From the NCBI GenBank assembly GCA_001643675.2, contig LSRY02000012.1, positions 1,056,501 to 1,120,500 on the forward strand: 64,000 bases of DNA, written 5' to 3'. Each line of letters begins with the position of its first letter. The stretch's first letter is position 1. The position numbers were made by a program, and so were the translations under genes. Positions 35,190-46,579 of the stretch are shown piece by piece. A model generated the notes under the pieces. The model did no database searches, was not told the DNA's origin, and saw only the letters and a list, made by a program, of their open reading frames with translations. The stretch is from Monocercomonoides exilis (lineage: Eukaryota > Preaxostyla > Oxymonadida > Polymastigidae).

Positions 35190-35497
35190 ATTATTTAATT
35201 TCGCGGAGCATTTCATTGGGGCACGAATTTTTTACTTTTAATTTTTTTTAACTCCTTTTTCAAATAATTTGCTAAAGTTGTGAAAATAGCATTCATTTTT
35301 AATATTTTCATGCTTTCCTTTTTTTAGAATCTGCACAAAAGTGTCAATTTTCAGTCATTTAATTGGGAAATGAACTTTTAAAGAAAATAAGATACGTAAA
35401 TCAATATGCTTACAAAACTTTTATCATCACATAATACTCTCATTATAATATCTTGATAAATAAAAATCCAACTTATTTCATTAAAAACACGAAAAAA

Positions 35498-35571
35498 TGT
35501 CACGATCCGGGATCGAACCGGAGACCTCATGCGTGTGAAGCATATGTGATAACCAACTACACCATCGTGAC
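35498..35571 (-). tRNA. tRNA-Val (anticodon CAC)
   Basis: The minus strand folds into a full cloverleaf. The acceptor is GTCACGA with TCGTGAC and discriminator A. A three-base-pair D stem GTG/CAC encloses AGTTGG. The anticodon stem TATGC/GCATG encloses loop TTCACAC. The T arm is TCCGG-TTCGATC-CCGGA. T33 precedes anticodon CAC, which reads valine GTG. No intron is present. The internal A and B box regions (D and T arms) are intact, and CCA is not encoded. A perfect palindrome begins 7 bases upstream of the tRNA 5' end. Confidence 0.94.
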
Positions 35572-35578
35572 TTGTCGG

Positions 35579-36282
35579 TAGTCGGGGTGGAAACCCGAGC
35601 CAGGGAGGAAACCCGAGCCAGTGATCTTTTTTCGAATATTTTTCATTTTTTTCATTGATGAACAATTTTAAAAAAACGAAATAATTTCACATTATAATAC
35701 ATGTGAATATGCTGGTATGCATGTGGTTTTCGTGTTTCTTTGTTGAATGTATCTATGGAAAAAAAATTATTTTTGATCAAAAAATTTTTTCAGTGAAAAT
35801 TTTTACTAATTTTGAAGAAGAAAAAATTTCACATTTTGTCATCATTTTTGTATATTACACACACATACAATTCATTTACGCGTGTTTTCAATTTTCTTCA
35901 GTGGCTGAATGAGAAATAAAAAATTTTCTGTGTAATAAATTCGAATTTTCACACAGCCACTGAAGAAAATTGAAAACACGCGTAAATGAATTGTATGTGT
36001 GTGTAATATACAAAAATGATGACAAAATGTGAAATTTTTTCTTCTTCAAAATTAGTAAAAATTTTCACTGAAAAAATTTTTTGATCAAAAATAATTTTTT
36101 TTCCATAGATACATTCAACAAAGAAACACGAAAACCACATGCATACCAGCATATTCACATGTATTATAATGTGAAATTATTTCGTTTTTTTAAAATTGTT
36201 CATCAATGAAAAAAATGAAAAATATTCGAAAAAAGATCACTGGCTCGGGTTTCCTCCCTGGCTCGGGTTTCCACCCCGACTA
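35579..36282. mobile_element. 704-base perfect palindrome (foldback element)
   Basis: Arms 35579-35907 and 35954-36282 (329 bases each) appear to be exact reverse complements around a 46-base AT-rich centre. Each tip carries two imperfect copies of a ~17-base unit ending AAACCCGAGCCA. The tips start TAGTCGGGG and end CCCCGACTA. There is no protein-coding capacity beyond mirror-image short frames. I see no clear target-site duplication. Structure fits a foldback or MITE-like element, or a local inverted duplication. Confidence 0.85.
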
Positions 36283-37440
36283 GGATAGAAGTTTTGTATT
36301 AACTTGTTAAATCATCCACTGTATTATCTGAATATTGTTTTATATTGTGAAACAATAATATTCTTTTGTGTAATAATTGCATTCATTCCATTTATGATTT
36401 GCGTTAAAATATGAAATTTTTAGTTGTAAATTATGTAGAGTATAATATTTTCAGATTGAACGCTTTTGTACATAATTCGAAGAAAACTTGAAGAATAGCC
36501 ATCAGATTTTTTTTGATCAATTTTTCAATTCAAATATCTAATCATTGCATTGAATGATTCATTGGCCTCAGTAAAAGAAAGAGTTTGATGTCTGCTGAAG
36601 CTGCTGGTGGTTCTGGAACTGACGAATTGTGTGAGTGATGTACAAATGTGCATTGGAAGATGGAAAGTATGTTGGAAATGATTTGATGATGTTGTAGAAG
36701 ACATGGGAAACATGGTTTCCATTCGTTCGCAAGGACAATTGAGAAGAAGGAAAGAAGAAGGAGAAGATTATGATGATGATGATGATGATGAGGCAGTGGA
36801 AATGATAGAACCATCCTTATTGGCATGTCTGAAGGTGAAGTCGAACCAAACGAAAAGGAGTCTGCAGTGTTTTCAGAAGAAGACTCTGTAAAAGAAGTTT
36901 TACCAACATTTATAGCACTGCCAGCCAGGCATTTGGTGTGTCCAAACATAAACATGAACATTGTCAACATCAATTGAAGTGACTGTGTTTCTTCTGCAAT
37001 TAGCGCTCAATTATATGAAATGATGTTGAAGCAGAGAAATCTTTGTTTAAAGATGAATTTCCACAACGTTTTCCTGTCTGTTCAGCTGAAGATGGAATTA
37101 TGAGTTGCTTCTTCGCATTCCTTGCCTTGTCAACTGGTTTGAGCTGGAATAACATGCAAAAAGAAAAAATGCTCTTCAAAAGTGCAGTCGTTTTGACTCT
37201 GAAGCAAGTAGCTTTTAAATGGAATGCATTAGGCTTTACAGGTAGAAATCAGCTTTCCCTTCCTCTTCTTCCATCTTTTCTCTATTTTTTATTTCATTAA
37301 TTTTTGTTTGTATGTGAAATTCATATAAATCTTGTTTCAATGCTCTTTCGCTCGCTTTTGTCTGCATTTCCCGAAAGGAACAGAATATCACTTTATGCGA
37401 GAAATGAGTTGTCACTCTTGTTGAAATAATTGAAAAAGTG
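36283..37440. pseudogene. Decayed coding remnant with frameshifts
   Basis: On the plus strand, frames such as EGEDYDDDDDDEAVEMIEPS (36760-36820), SEGEVEPNEKESAVFSEEDS (from ~36825) and EDGIMSCFFAFLALSTGLSW (~37090) look protein-like. They lie in different frames with stops between. The amino-acid content resembles the acidic, low-complexity genes elsewhere in the window. I recognise no family. A gene with unseen introns is the alternative. Confidence 0.25.
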
Positions 37441-37473
37441 GACATAAAGAAAGATGAATTAGGTGAAGATTGT

Positions 37474-37687
37474 GAAGAAGAAGGAGAAGAAGGAGAAGAA
37501 GGAGAAGAAGGAGAAGAAGGAGAAGAAGGAGAAGAAGGAGAAGAAGGAGAAGAAGGAGAAGAAGGAGAAGAAGGAGAAGAAGGAGAAGAAGGAGAAGAAG
37601 GAGAAGAAGGAGAAGAAGGAGAAGAAGGAGAAGAAGGAGAAGAAGGAGAAGAAGGAGAAGAAGGAGAAGAAGGAGAAGAAGGAGAAG
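37474..37687. repeat. Minisatellite, 9-base unit GGAGAAGAA, ~23 copies
   Basis: A purine-rich array with almost no unit variation. In one plus frame it reads (EEG)n, in another (KEK)n-like, and on minus (SPS)n or (FFS)n. All three plus frames stay open, so an open frame here says little about coding. It may be the low-complexity part of the decayed gene upstream. Confidence 0.9.
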
Positions 37688-38281
37688 ATGAAGGTGAAGA
37701 AGGTGAATACAAAAACGATGAATTGTGATACCGTATCCAAAAGTGAAGTTTCGAAGGGTTCTTCAAAACACACTGAAATTTGTGAGAATGTAATGGAAAG
37801 TGCGATGCAGCAAACAAACGGAAAAGAAAAAGAAGAAGAAGAAAAGAAAAAGAAAAAGAAAAAGAAAAAGAAAAAGAAGATGAGTTGGCTGGTAAAATGT
37901 TGTTGATGTTGCGTAAGTGAAAGTGAATGTGAAGGATTGTGTGAGTGTGAGTGAGGTTGAAGCAGAAGCATACGATGTTAATGAGAAGACCGACTAAATT
38001 GAACGAAGAATCCATAATTTTGGTTGAATATGCTTCGTGATAGTAAAAAAATGTTGCTTCAGAACAAAATCTCTTTCTCTTCTCTCTTCTCTCTTCTCTC
38101 TTCTCTATTCTCCTCTAATTTTCCTTTTTGTTTGTTCGTTTGTTTGTTTGTTCGTTCGTTCGTTTGCTGCCATCTTCCTCTTCTAAAACCCTATTTTCAT
38201 TCTGTCTCATTCCGTTTTTTTTTTTTTTTTCGCTTTTCTGAGAGCCTGACAGAAGGAATGGAGTCGAAAAGAACATTCGCT
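37688..38281. other. Low-complexity spacer
   Basis: Contains AAGAAAAAG-type repeats (37820-37880), a TCTTC/TTCTC run (38070-38110) and a TTTG/TTCG run (38125-38165). No convincing gene is seen. It ends at the stop codon of the next minus-strand gene. Confidence 0.5.
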
Positions 38282-39616
38282 TTACAAATGCACAAATAAT
38301 ACAGATGAGCCTTCTGATGGAATGTCATTTTCCGTAATGCTCGAAAAATATGGCATCAATTCATGAAAGCTTGTGGTGATATCTTCGTATCCTTCTTCTT
38401 CTATCTTATCAAACGCTTTCCTTTTGGTTGCCTTTCTTTTCGCCTCGTCAGCTTCATCTTCCTCCCCTTCTTCCAATCGCCATGAAATCGCAATAAAAAA
38501 TGACAAGCATTCACAAGTTGCTTTGTCGTTCAACGTTGGCTGCTGAATCTCTTCCAAAATTACACCAACTGCTTCATTCTCCAGCAAGCCATCAATTTTC
38601 AATGCTCTGCTTATCGCTGCATTTCTCAATGAATAAATGCACTGATTGCGAATTTCCCTGTGATTATCCTTTGCTACTCGAAACACTTGAACAATGCTCC
38701 TGATGAGCTTAGCATATTCTTTACTTCTCAATCTGCATGATTCAATGTAAGGATTAAGTTTTTGGATCCATCTCTCTGATATATTTACATATTTCGTTTC
38801 TTCTCTGCTCATTTCCTCTTCTTTCTTCTTCCAATCCACACATTTCATCAGATCTTCTAGTTCTCTTGTCGCCTCTCTCGCAAAATGTAGCTCATTCTCA
38901 ATTACACTTTCCAAATCTTCATTGAAGAAAAATCGGTTTATGAAAAATCGCCAAGCCGATAGATATGCAAGATGAGTGAGATTTCGGTGTTTCTGATGAT
39001 TCCTGACAATCTCTGTAATTTCATTCAAATATTGTTTTCTTTCAATTTCCTATTTTTCAATTTGCAAATTATTCAATGAGCCAAACAAAGCAACTTAATA
39101 AATCAAGGAATAAATTAATCAAACTTTCCATATACCAATGTTGCTCAAAGCCAGCAAAGCCATTTCCACTTCTTTTTGAACTTCTTCGCTTTCCTCTTTA
39201 TTCAACGCAGCTTTCAGGAGACATAGCACGCAGATTGAACGCAATTCTGGTGGGATGTTGTAACTTAGTGAAATATAGCATTTACAAAGATCAACAAATA
39301 TTTTTTCATTCTTTTCTTCTTTTTTGTGTTCTTCTTCAATAATTATCTCCCCAACCTTTTTCTTCAAGGAAGAATTTTCAAAACAATTAATACATGCACA
39401 TTTCAGCACATTGAAATATCCAACATGTTTCAACATCAAAATTGAATCTTTCAAATATATTTTCCTTTCTTCAATCATTCTGCATATTTTGTCGAATAGC
39501 TCTGTCGTGAAGACAGATTTGAATTCCTTTTCATCCATCTCTTCCATTGCTTCATTCATTTCAAGGATTTTCTGTTTCTGTTCTTCCTTATTACAGCGTT
39601 CAAGGTCAGAAAACAA
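38282..39616 (-). CDS. Repeat-family protein, copy 1 ('LALSNI' family)
   Basis: Minus strand. Exon A runs from about 39610 to 39125 and exon B from 39049 to 38282, spliced in phase across GTTTGATT...ATAG. Exon A opens after a probable acceptor (ATTAAAG) with LFSDLERCNKEEQ; the first exon with the start codon is not resolved. The visible protein is ~415 residues. It is helical, Lys/Glu-rich with regular Leu and Cys spacing, and ends exon A with MALLALSNI. Exon B starts EIERKQYLNEITEIV and contains the family block SAWRFFINR...NELHFAREA. It resembles armadillo/HEAT-like multicopy hypothetical proteins I associate with oxymonads. Function is unknown. Exon A is nearly identical to the two other copies in this window, while exon B is diverged. 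Confidence 0.65.
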
Positions 39617-39800
39617 TTCTTTAATAAAAAAATAATAGAAAAAATAGCAATAAATAAGAATTCAAACATAACCATATCTGCAAACCTGTGAACTTTTTTG
39701 TGTTGACTGTCTCCTATGTTTTTGAAAAAGCATTGCAGGCAGAAAACAGCAACATTTTTGCCATTCACATTGAAAGTTCATATATTTGGATAGAAGAAAA
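39135..39800 (-). repeat. 666-base homogenised 5' cassette, copy 1
   Basis: This block covers exon A plus ~190 bases of upstream sequence. It recurs inverted at 44668-45330 and directly at 47437-48102. Open frames on both strands translate identically in the three copies, so even synonymous and noncoding positions match. The few differences cluster at the last ~25 bases of exon A. Confidence 0.92.
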
Positions 39801-41328
39801 CAAACGAATAAAAAATCACAAAATAATCACAAAAATCTATGAATTCACGCCATATTTCTGTATACAAGCACTTTGAGAAGGTTCTATAAAGAAAAGAAAC
39901 GTTTTATTTCTTTGTTGGTTTGTTGTTATGGATGTTCTGATCGAATTGTAGTATTTGAACTGAAAAATCGATTGGCAAAATGAGAAATGTGTGAATAAAT
40001 ATTAACTACGGAAGTAGAGATATTATTTCATGAGGTTGCAGAAGACAATTTTGGCAATGCATTGATTTTGAAATTCCATCTGATAATTTTTGAAATTAGG
40101 TGGCCAAGGTAACACAACGATTTCATTATTGAATTCAAACAAATTAATAGTTACACTTTATAATGTTCTATTTATTTTCAAGATATTTCCATCTATCGTC
40201 TTCTCAAAGTCAGCAATTTGATAAATTATACAAATGCGGAAGTCTTTAATCATTCAGAGCAGTATTTTGTGTTTGGAAAGAAAGCATGTGAGGCAACCGT
40301 TCATGTGGCAGGCATTCGAAGGTATTTGAGCCTGTTCAATCTTAATGAAACTTGTAACTCCTTGAGATACTGTGGAAGAGTTTGAAAAGAAGAATTGGAT
40401 TTCACTTTTTGTAGAAATGTGGAAATTAATCCATTTTGGTGAAGAATGGATGAACATCAATTCTGCTTGAATGTCTGTTGAAATCGAATTAATAAAGAAA
40501 AATATTGGATTTGATTCAGTATTATTGGAGAAAACGGACATTGCAGACACAAAAAAATTATTGAAAAATGATCGATAAATTTGTTTTGAAGGTTTGCTAT
40601 GTTTTTATATTTTTTTAGAATTTTTTCTATTGATTTTCTGATGCAGGCCGTCAAAAAGCGAGGGATTGGATAGCTTTGAAGAAAAAGAAGAAAAGAAGGG
40701 AAGAAAAAGGCAAAAAATACAAAGATTGATGGAATAAAAGATATAACAGTGAATTTGATCTCTGGTTTTCTGGCAAAAAGTTATTTTTGAGGAAAGATGA
40801 TTTGAATGAAAGAAGAGAAGTGAAAAAGTTGTGTTACGAATGAAAAAGAAACAGAAAAGATGGAAAATCACATGACCCCAGTTTTTTATGGAAAGGAGAG
40901 GATTGAGTTGAATGAGCGAGGAATTTGTAGGATCTAGTTTTATAGAAGAATATTCATGATTAAAAAAGAGGAAGCTTGATGGAGATTAATTTAGAAAACT
41001 TTTCTGTTGCATTTATTGTCATTTTTCTTCGCAATTCCAAACCTCCAATTATTTCATTCAATTCATTGTCGTAGTCTTCTTCTTCTTCTTATGTATCTAC
41101 AATGTTTCACACAATAACAACAACTTCTTCTTCTTCCGATTGAATTTCTTCATATTCTGCATCACCATCGAGATTATTTGAGAGAAGAAATGGAAATGAA
41201 GAATCTTGCTTGAGCAATGATGTTTTATACAGAAGATGAAAATGAATATTTTTACGAAAGGGAAGTAAAGGCAGGCAAGAAAACTCGCATTAAGCTTGTG
41301 AAAGTTTCTTTCATCTGGAATTGGAGCT

Positions 41329-41859
41329 TTGCAAACTCCAGATATCGAGGATAGAATGACAAACATTTTATGGAATCTATCTGATACATCATGGCTTCTG
41401 CGGGATTTTTGTTTGAATCAACAGAATGAGCAGATAACAGCAATTACCACATTCTCCATTTTTGAAATGAACTTTTCATATGCCTCTCATTTAATACATC
41501 TGATGTTCGACCAGAACGATAATTCATTCAAAATTAGCATCGCTTCTTCATCTTCTAATTTCATCTCAACTTTTGAAGAAACCCTATTCCATCTTTTCCC
41601 ATTGCTCGAGAACGGCGAGCTTTCGCGACTGGTTGATCTTTCTGATCAGAATATGGATGTTGTGTATGTGTCGTAGGTGGAGCTGTTGCCTGATACGAAA
41701 GCCTGCCTCAAAAAGCTTCTTGTGTCCAGGGGTAGCACAGAAGTAGTCTCTTCGTTCAGAGCCTTTGTCTTCTTCGCCTTCATCAACTGGAGCACACTCC
41801 GGTCTGCTTCGTCATTCCGGAGGCGGAGAAGAGAAGAGAAGAAGGCAGCAGGATATTAA
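41329..41859 (+). pseudogene. Open frame broken by a single TAG
   Basis: Two adjacent frames, 41329-41673 and 41677-41856, are in the same register and separated by one TAG at 41674. Together they would give ~175 residues of plausible composition (FEETLFHLFPLLENGELSRL, then VELLPDTKACLKKLL). I recognise no family. It may be a decayed gene, or exons of an unresolved gene. Confidence 0.3.
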
Positions 41860-42578
41860 AAGCCATCATCATCATCATCTTCTTCTTCTTCTTTTGCTTC
41901 CAACAGCCTTTTTTGGCTATTTTTTCGAATTCGTCTTCTTCCTTTTTTGGAATGCAGAATGAGATAGAATTGGGTGTGCTTAAACAAAATCCATTCTTTT
42001 TTGGCATTGTTGATGAAATATCGTTTTTGAAGGTGATTTTTGGAAAATATTCATGATCTGTGCCAAAGCCCAGATGAATGAAACAAGGGATGGTGGCAAC
42101 CGATTAAGGAAGTAACATGGAAAAGAAAAGAAATCCACCAATGATTCATCAGTCCAACCAAAAAAGAAAGACAGGTTACTTCATGGAACATTGAATGAAA
42201 CTCTTTCTTTTTCTTCATTGAGTTTCTATTAAGTGATTCATCAACATGCTAATATTGCACAACTGTTTTCCTTGTGGAAACAATAAGATCACTTTTGTTT
42301 GTGGGGCATTCAAAGTAGAGGGCAGATGGTGTATATTAGATGCCATTTGCATCTTCTTCTTCATTGTCTTCTTCATTCTTCATTGTGTATTTAATCATTT
42401 CAGCAACATCTTCATTTTTACGCCTTAACATTTCATTTATCTGTAGTCACTCAAATGCAAATATCTCATTCTCCATCTTTTTCACAGAGAAATTATCATT
42501 TTCCTCGAAATATTCCTTTTTTCCCAATAATTTAGCAACTCATCAATCAACGTAGATGAAAAACATAATTATTTATTT

Positions 42579-42865
42579 AATTTTATTTTATTATATTTTA
42601 TTTTATTTTATTTTATTTTATTTTATTTTATTTTATTTTATTTTATTTTATTTTATTTTATTTTATTTTATTTTATTTTATTTTATTTTATTTTATTTTT
42701 ATTTTATTTTATTTTATTTTATTTTATTTTATTTTATTTTATTTTATTTTATTTTATTTTATTTTATTTTATTTTATTTTATTTTATTTTATTTTATTTT
42801 ATTTTATTTTATTTTATTTTATTTTATTTTATTTTATTTTATTTTATTTTATTTTATTTTATTAT
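42579..42865. repeat. (TTTTA)n microsatellite followed by (ATT)n
   Basis: About 55 units of the pentanucleotide TTTTA with one slipped unit near 42700, then an ATT run to ~42885. The long open frame across it (FILFY repeats) is a consequence of the repeat. Shorter TTTTA runs occur at ~780-808 inside an intron and ~59215-59236 after a stop codon. Confidence 0.95.
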
Positions 42866-44667
42866 TATTATTATTATTATTATTTTGTCCTTCTCACCTT
42901 CTCACTTCCATCATCATCAAGGGAAGAGGATTCATTTCAATTGTGAGCTATTCTTTCATCCACTTTTGAATGGATCTGTTTCATAGACTGTGAATGCTGC
43001 AACAACTTTCATTAATTTTTGGAAACAGATTCGTTAAGTATGATTAAGAAAACAAAAGCCTGTAAATTGAATGTTTTTTCAACCAGTTTTGAGAATTTTA
43101 TTTCTTCGTTTTCATGCCTTGTGTACATTTTATTTTCAAAGTGATTATTAAACAAGGCACATTTGGAGGAGTAACAGAAAGAATGATAGAAAGAGAAAGT
43201 GATCTTTTGTCGCTGAGAAGATACAATACATCAGCCATTCACCAAAAGAAAATATCATATTTCTTCAAATTCATTTTCATCTCACAAATCCGCTTTTCGT
43301 TCACGGGGTTTTGATTTCTCTTCTTCAATTTTCTGAAGTCATATGAAACTTGGAAAAGCAAGAAAGGAAACTAAAAAAGCACAAAACTGTTCGAAAGACA
43401 GACGAGAGGCTGTTGGAGACGATGAATGAATGCGTGCATATGCGTTTCTTTCATGAAATTTTTGAGTGGGTATATCATTTGAGGAAAACATTTGAAGAGA
43501 GAAAAAAGATGAAGAAGAAGCAGAAGAAGAAAATGAAGAAATGTTGAATGGATTCTAATTTCATAACAGCCAACATCAGCAACGGACAGCAGTTTCATTG
43601 AGTGTTGCAATATGAGAATTTTAAGGCAATTTAAACAACAAATTCTCAAAAACGAAAAAGGTCTTCTTTTCATCAATCAAGTTAATAAAAAATATCTTCA
43701 ATGAAGAAATCGGAGGAGAATAAGAAGAAACCATATAATCTTCAAAAATACTGCATGAAATGGATTGTTCTTGAAAATGAGCTCAACATGAAAAAAGCTG
43801 TTCATTGGAATGGAAACAAAAAGATATAAAATAAAAATAATTGGTTTTGCATTGATTATTAAGATTCCTCAAAAGTACACACCTGCCCTCCGTATCGCAA
43901 ATACAGAGATTATTCAATCACTGTGCTGTCAATCTCCTTTTTCATTATTTCTCAGTGCTCCTTTCTCCATCATCCTTTATTCCCACATAAATATCCTGCT
44001 TTTGATGTTGTCATGCACTTTTTTTCTGATAAAAATATTTGGCATTTTATCTTTCTTTCCAAGTGCTTTCTAATCGTTGACATTCTTCTTTTTCCTCTCA
44101 TCCATATGCTTTGAAATCGAATCTGCTTTTCCCCTGTTCAGGATGAATACAAAATATATGCAATTCCCATCTGCCGATTGTATCTTGGCATCCAGCACTC
44201 TTCTGATATTCTCCTCAGAAAAACATAAGAATGGCCATTCATATAATTTATCAGATTCTTGCACTCTGAGAAGGCCACAGATGGAAACATATTTAAAATG
44301 AACAAGAACAATAAAAAATGCAATCATCATAATATCATATATTTTGGAAAATGAATTTCCTTCAAAGATGCATTTCATAAAAATCATCTCGCTCAATTTC
44401 AAAATTGATGCATCTCCACCGTTGTTGGTGTTTTCCCAGGAAATAATATTTCTTGTTCCACATGTGATGTTCACTTCCCGTTCCATCATAATATGAATGA
44501 ACATTCGGTTTGAAAGAAAATAACTCGATCATTTTATCCATAATGAATAAAGAAAAATTGTAAAAACTTTGTTTTTTTCATCATTCATTGTCAAAAACAC
44601 AAATGCAAAAAATGACGGTATGAACACTCATATTTTAAAGCTTTTTTGAGATTGTATTTGTGATGTG

Positions 44668-45330
44668 TTTCTTCTATCCAAACATATGAACTTTCAATGT
44701 GAATGGCAAAAATGTTGCTGTTTTCTGCCTGCAATGCTTTTTCAAAAACATAGGAGACAGTCAACACAAAAAAGTTCACAGGTTTGCAGATATGGTTATG
44801 TTTGAATTCTTATTTATTGCTATTTTTTCTATTATTTTTTTATTAAAGAATTGTTTTCTGACCTTGAACGCTGTAATAAGGAAGAACAGAAACAGAAAAT
44901 CCTTGAAATGAATGAAGCAATGGAAGAGATGGATGAAAAGGAATTCAAATCTGTCTTCACGACAGAGCTATTCGACAAAATATGCAGAATGATTGAAGAA
45001 AGGAAAATATATTTGAAAGATTCAATTTTGATGTTGAAACATGTTGGATATTTCAATGTGCTGAAATGTGCATGTATTAATTGTTTTGAAAATTCTTCCT
45101 TGAAGAAAAAGGTTGGGGAGATAATTATTGAAGAAGAACACAAAAAAGAAGAAAAGAATGAAAAAATATTTGTTGATCTTTGTAAATGCTATATTTCACT
45201 AAGTTACAACATCCCACCAGAATTGCGTTCAATCTGCGTGCTATGTCTCCTGAAAGCTGCGTTGAATAAAGAGGAAAGCGAAGAAGTTCAAAAAGAAGTG
45301 GAAATGACTTTGCTGGCGTTGAGCAATATT
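44668..45330 (+). repeat. 666-base homogenised 5' cassette, copy 2 (inverted)
   Basis: Near-identical reverse complement of 39135-39800. It contains the upstream leader and exon A of the copy 2 gene. Identity stops abruptly at the end of exon A (…CTGAGCAATATT-type end, just before the intron). Confidence 0.92.
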
Positions 45331-46152
45331 ACGATGTGGAAGGTCAAATTTATTTTTTTTCATGTTTTTGAATTGGATTTTTTTTTTTATCTTTTTCTTT
45401 TTTAGAATATACCAGAAGAATTATTTTTGAGTGAGATCAAAGAGATCATCAAATATCATCAAGATCATCACAATCTGACACGACTTGCTTTCCAATCTGC
45501 TTGGCAGTTTTTAACAAGCAGATTACTTTTCATAAAGAAATTGGAAACAGTTATTTTAAATGAGCTTCATTTTGTGGGGGAGGCAAGAAGAGAATTGGAA
45601 GAGTCGATAAGACATATTGATTGGAAGGGAAAAGGAGAGGAAAAAGAAAAGAATAGAATTGAAAGGAAAGAAGAAATTCTTTTGGTGAGGTGGCTCCGAA
45701 TGTTGGGGCGTTTTTTTGTCAAATGCAAATTGTGGAATGAAGAATCTACCGAACTTTTCAGCAGTATTGTTCAGGTATTTGGAGTAGCAAAGGGTAATTA
45801 CAGTGAAATATGCGAGGAATGCATTCGATCATTTATTGCAGCAGTTAAAAATAGAGTTGTGATACTTGATTCCTTGCTGAAAATTGGTGCTATTGATGCT
45901 GCTTTTGAGGAGATTCCAAAATCAACAATCAAAGTCCAAATGATATATTATTGCTTGAAATTTTTTATTGAAATTTCAAGGCGAATAAAAGAAGAAAAGG
46001 AAAGAAAAGATCTGAAAAGGAAGGTGTTTGACAAATTGGAAGAAGAAGGATATGAAGATATCATCATCGGATTGTGCTATTGTATGTATAAATGGGAGTT
46101 TGGCTATCTTCATTTGATTAAGAATTGTCCAGATTATTTTGTGTATTTGTAG
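44859..46152 (+). CDS. Repeat-family protein, copy 2
   Basis: Exon A ~44859-45342 and exon B 45406-46152 splice in phase (WK then NIPEELF) and end with TAG. The start codon lies in an upstream exon that I cannot place. One in-phase candidate begins at an ATG near 44731 with donor GTTCAC. The visible protein is ~410 residues. Exon A is the shared cassette (LFSDLERCNKEEQ to LLALSNI). Exon B (EIKEIIKYHQDHHNL, SAWQFL, NELHFVGEARRELEE) has the same block order as copy 1 but, by eye, only about half the residues match. It is the best-preserved of the three copies. Function is unknown. Confidence 0.68.
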
Positions 46153-46579
46153 TTTATCTGATTTCTTTCATTCACTTCATCTTTTTGCATTTCCATTTTA
46201 TTATTTTTTGTGCAGAACACTCATTCGCTTGAGAAATAAAGGAATTAAGATTTGCAAAAATAGATGAAAGTGTTTTCTCAAAGAATATCAAGTGTTTTCG
46301 AGAAAAATGAACATATTTAAAAAAGAATAAAATTAAAAATTAGAAAAAAAAAATCTATCAGAAAATGAATCAATCTTGTTGAATTATTCTCTTGTTATGA
46401 AAAAAATATAACAACTTCAAAAAAATTATCAAATATTAGTGAAACTCATTCAATGAAAAATATCTGGACTTTCAAATCTGAATTTTTTAAAGCAATAGAA
46501 TGGAGGATAAGGAAAATAGGTTGGCCATTTCACAGTTCATCTAATTTTTGAGTTATAAAGTGAAATGCATTTCAATTCC
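46153..46579. other. AT-rich spacer between convergent family copies
   Basis: Poly-A and AT-rich sequence with no recognisable feature. The two flanking family copies converge on it. Confidence 0.5.

Larger units (their letters stand above)
39801..44667. other. Gene-poor AT-rich island
   Basis: No intact gene is recognised across this ~4.9 kb. It holds scattered short frames, a probable interrupted gene at 41329-41859 and a long TTTTA microsatellite at 42579-42865. Charged short frames such as those at 43350-43547 (plus) look like gene debris but match nothing I know. Confidence 0.45.

Noticed and set aside
35703-36158. Two identical 69-residue frames facing each other
   Set aside because: They are mirror copies in the arms of the palindrome, with no homology or start context.
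37236-38015. Minus-strand Ser-Pro-Ser repeat protein and matching poly-Phe frame
   Set aside because: Both are readings of the 9-base minisatellite; all frames through it are open.
38500-38703. Plus-strand frame opposite family copy 1 exon B
   Set aside because: It is the shadow of a spliced minus-strand gene with conserved sister copies.
39324-39635. Antisense 103-residue frame present in all three cassettes
   Set aside because: Its conservation follows from nucleotide identity of the cassette; no independent sign of coding.
42556-42969. 137-residue FILFY repeat protein
   Set aside because: It is a reading of a TTTTA microsatellite, open because the unit lacks stops in that frame.
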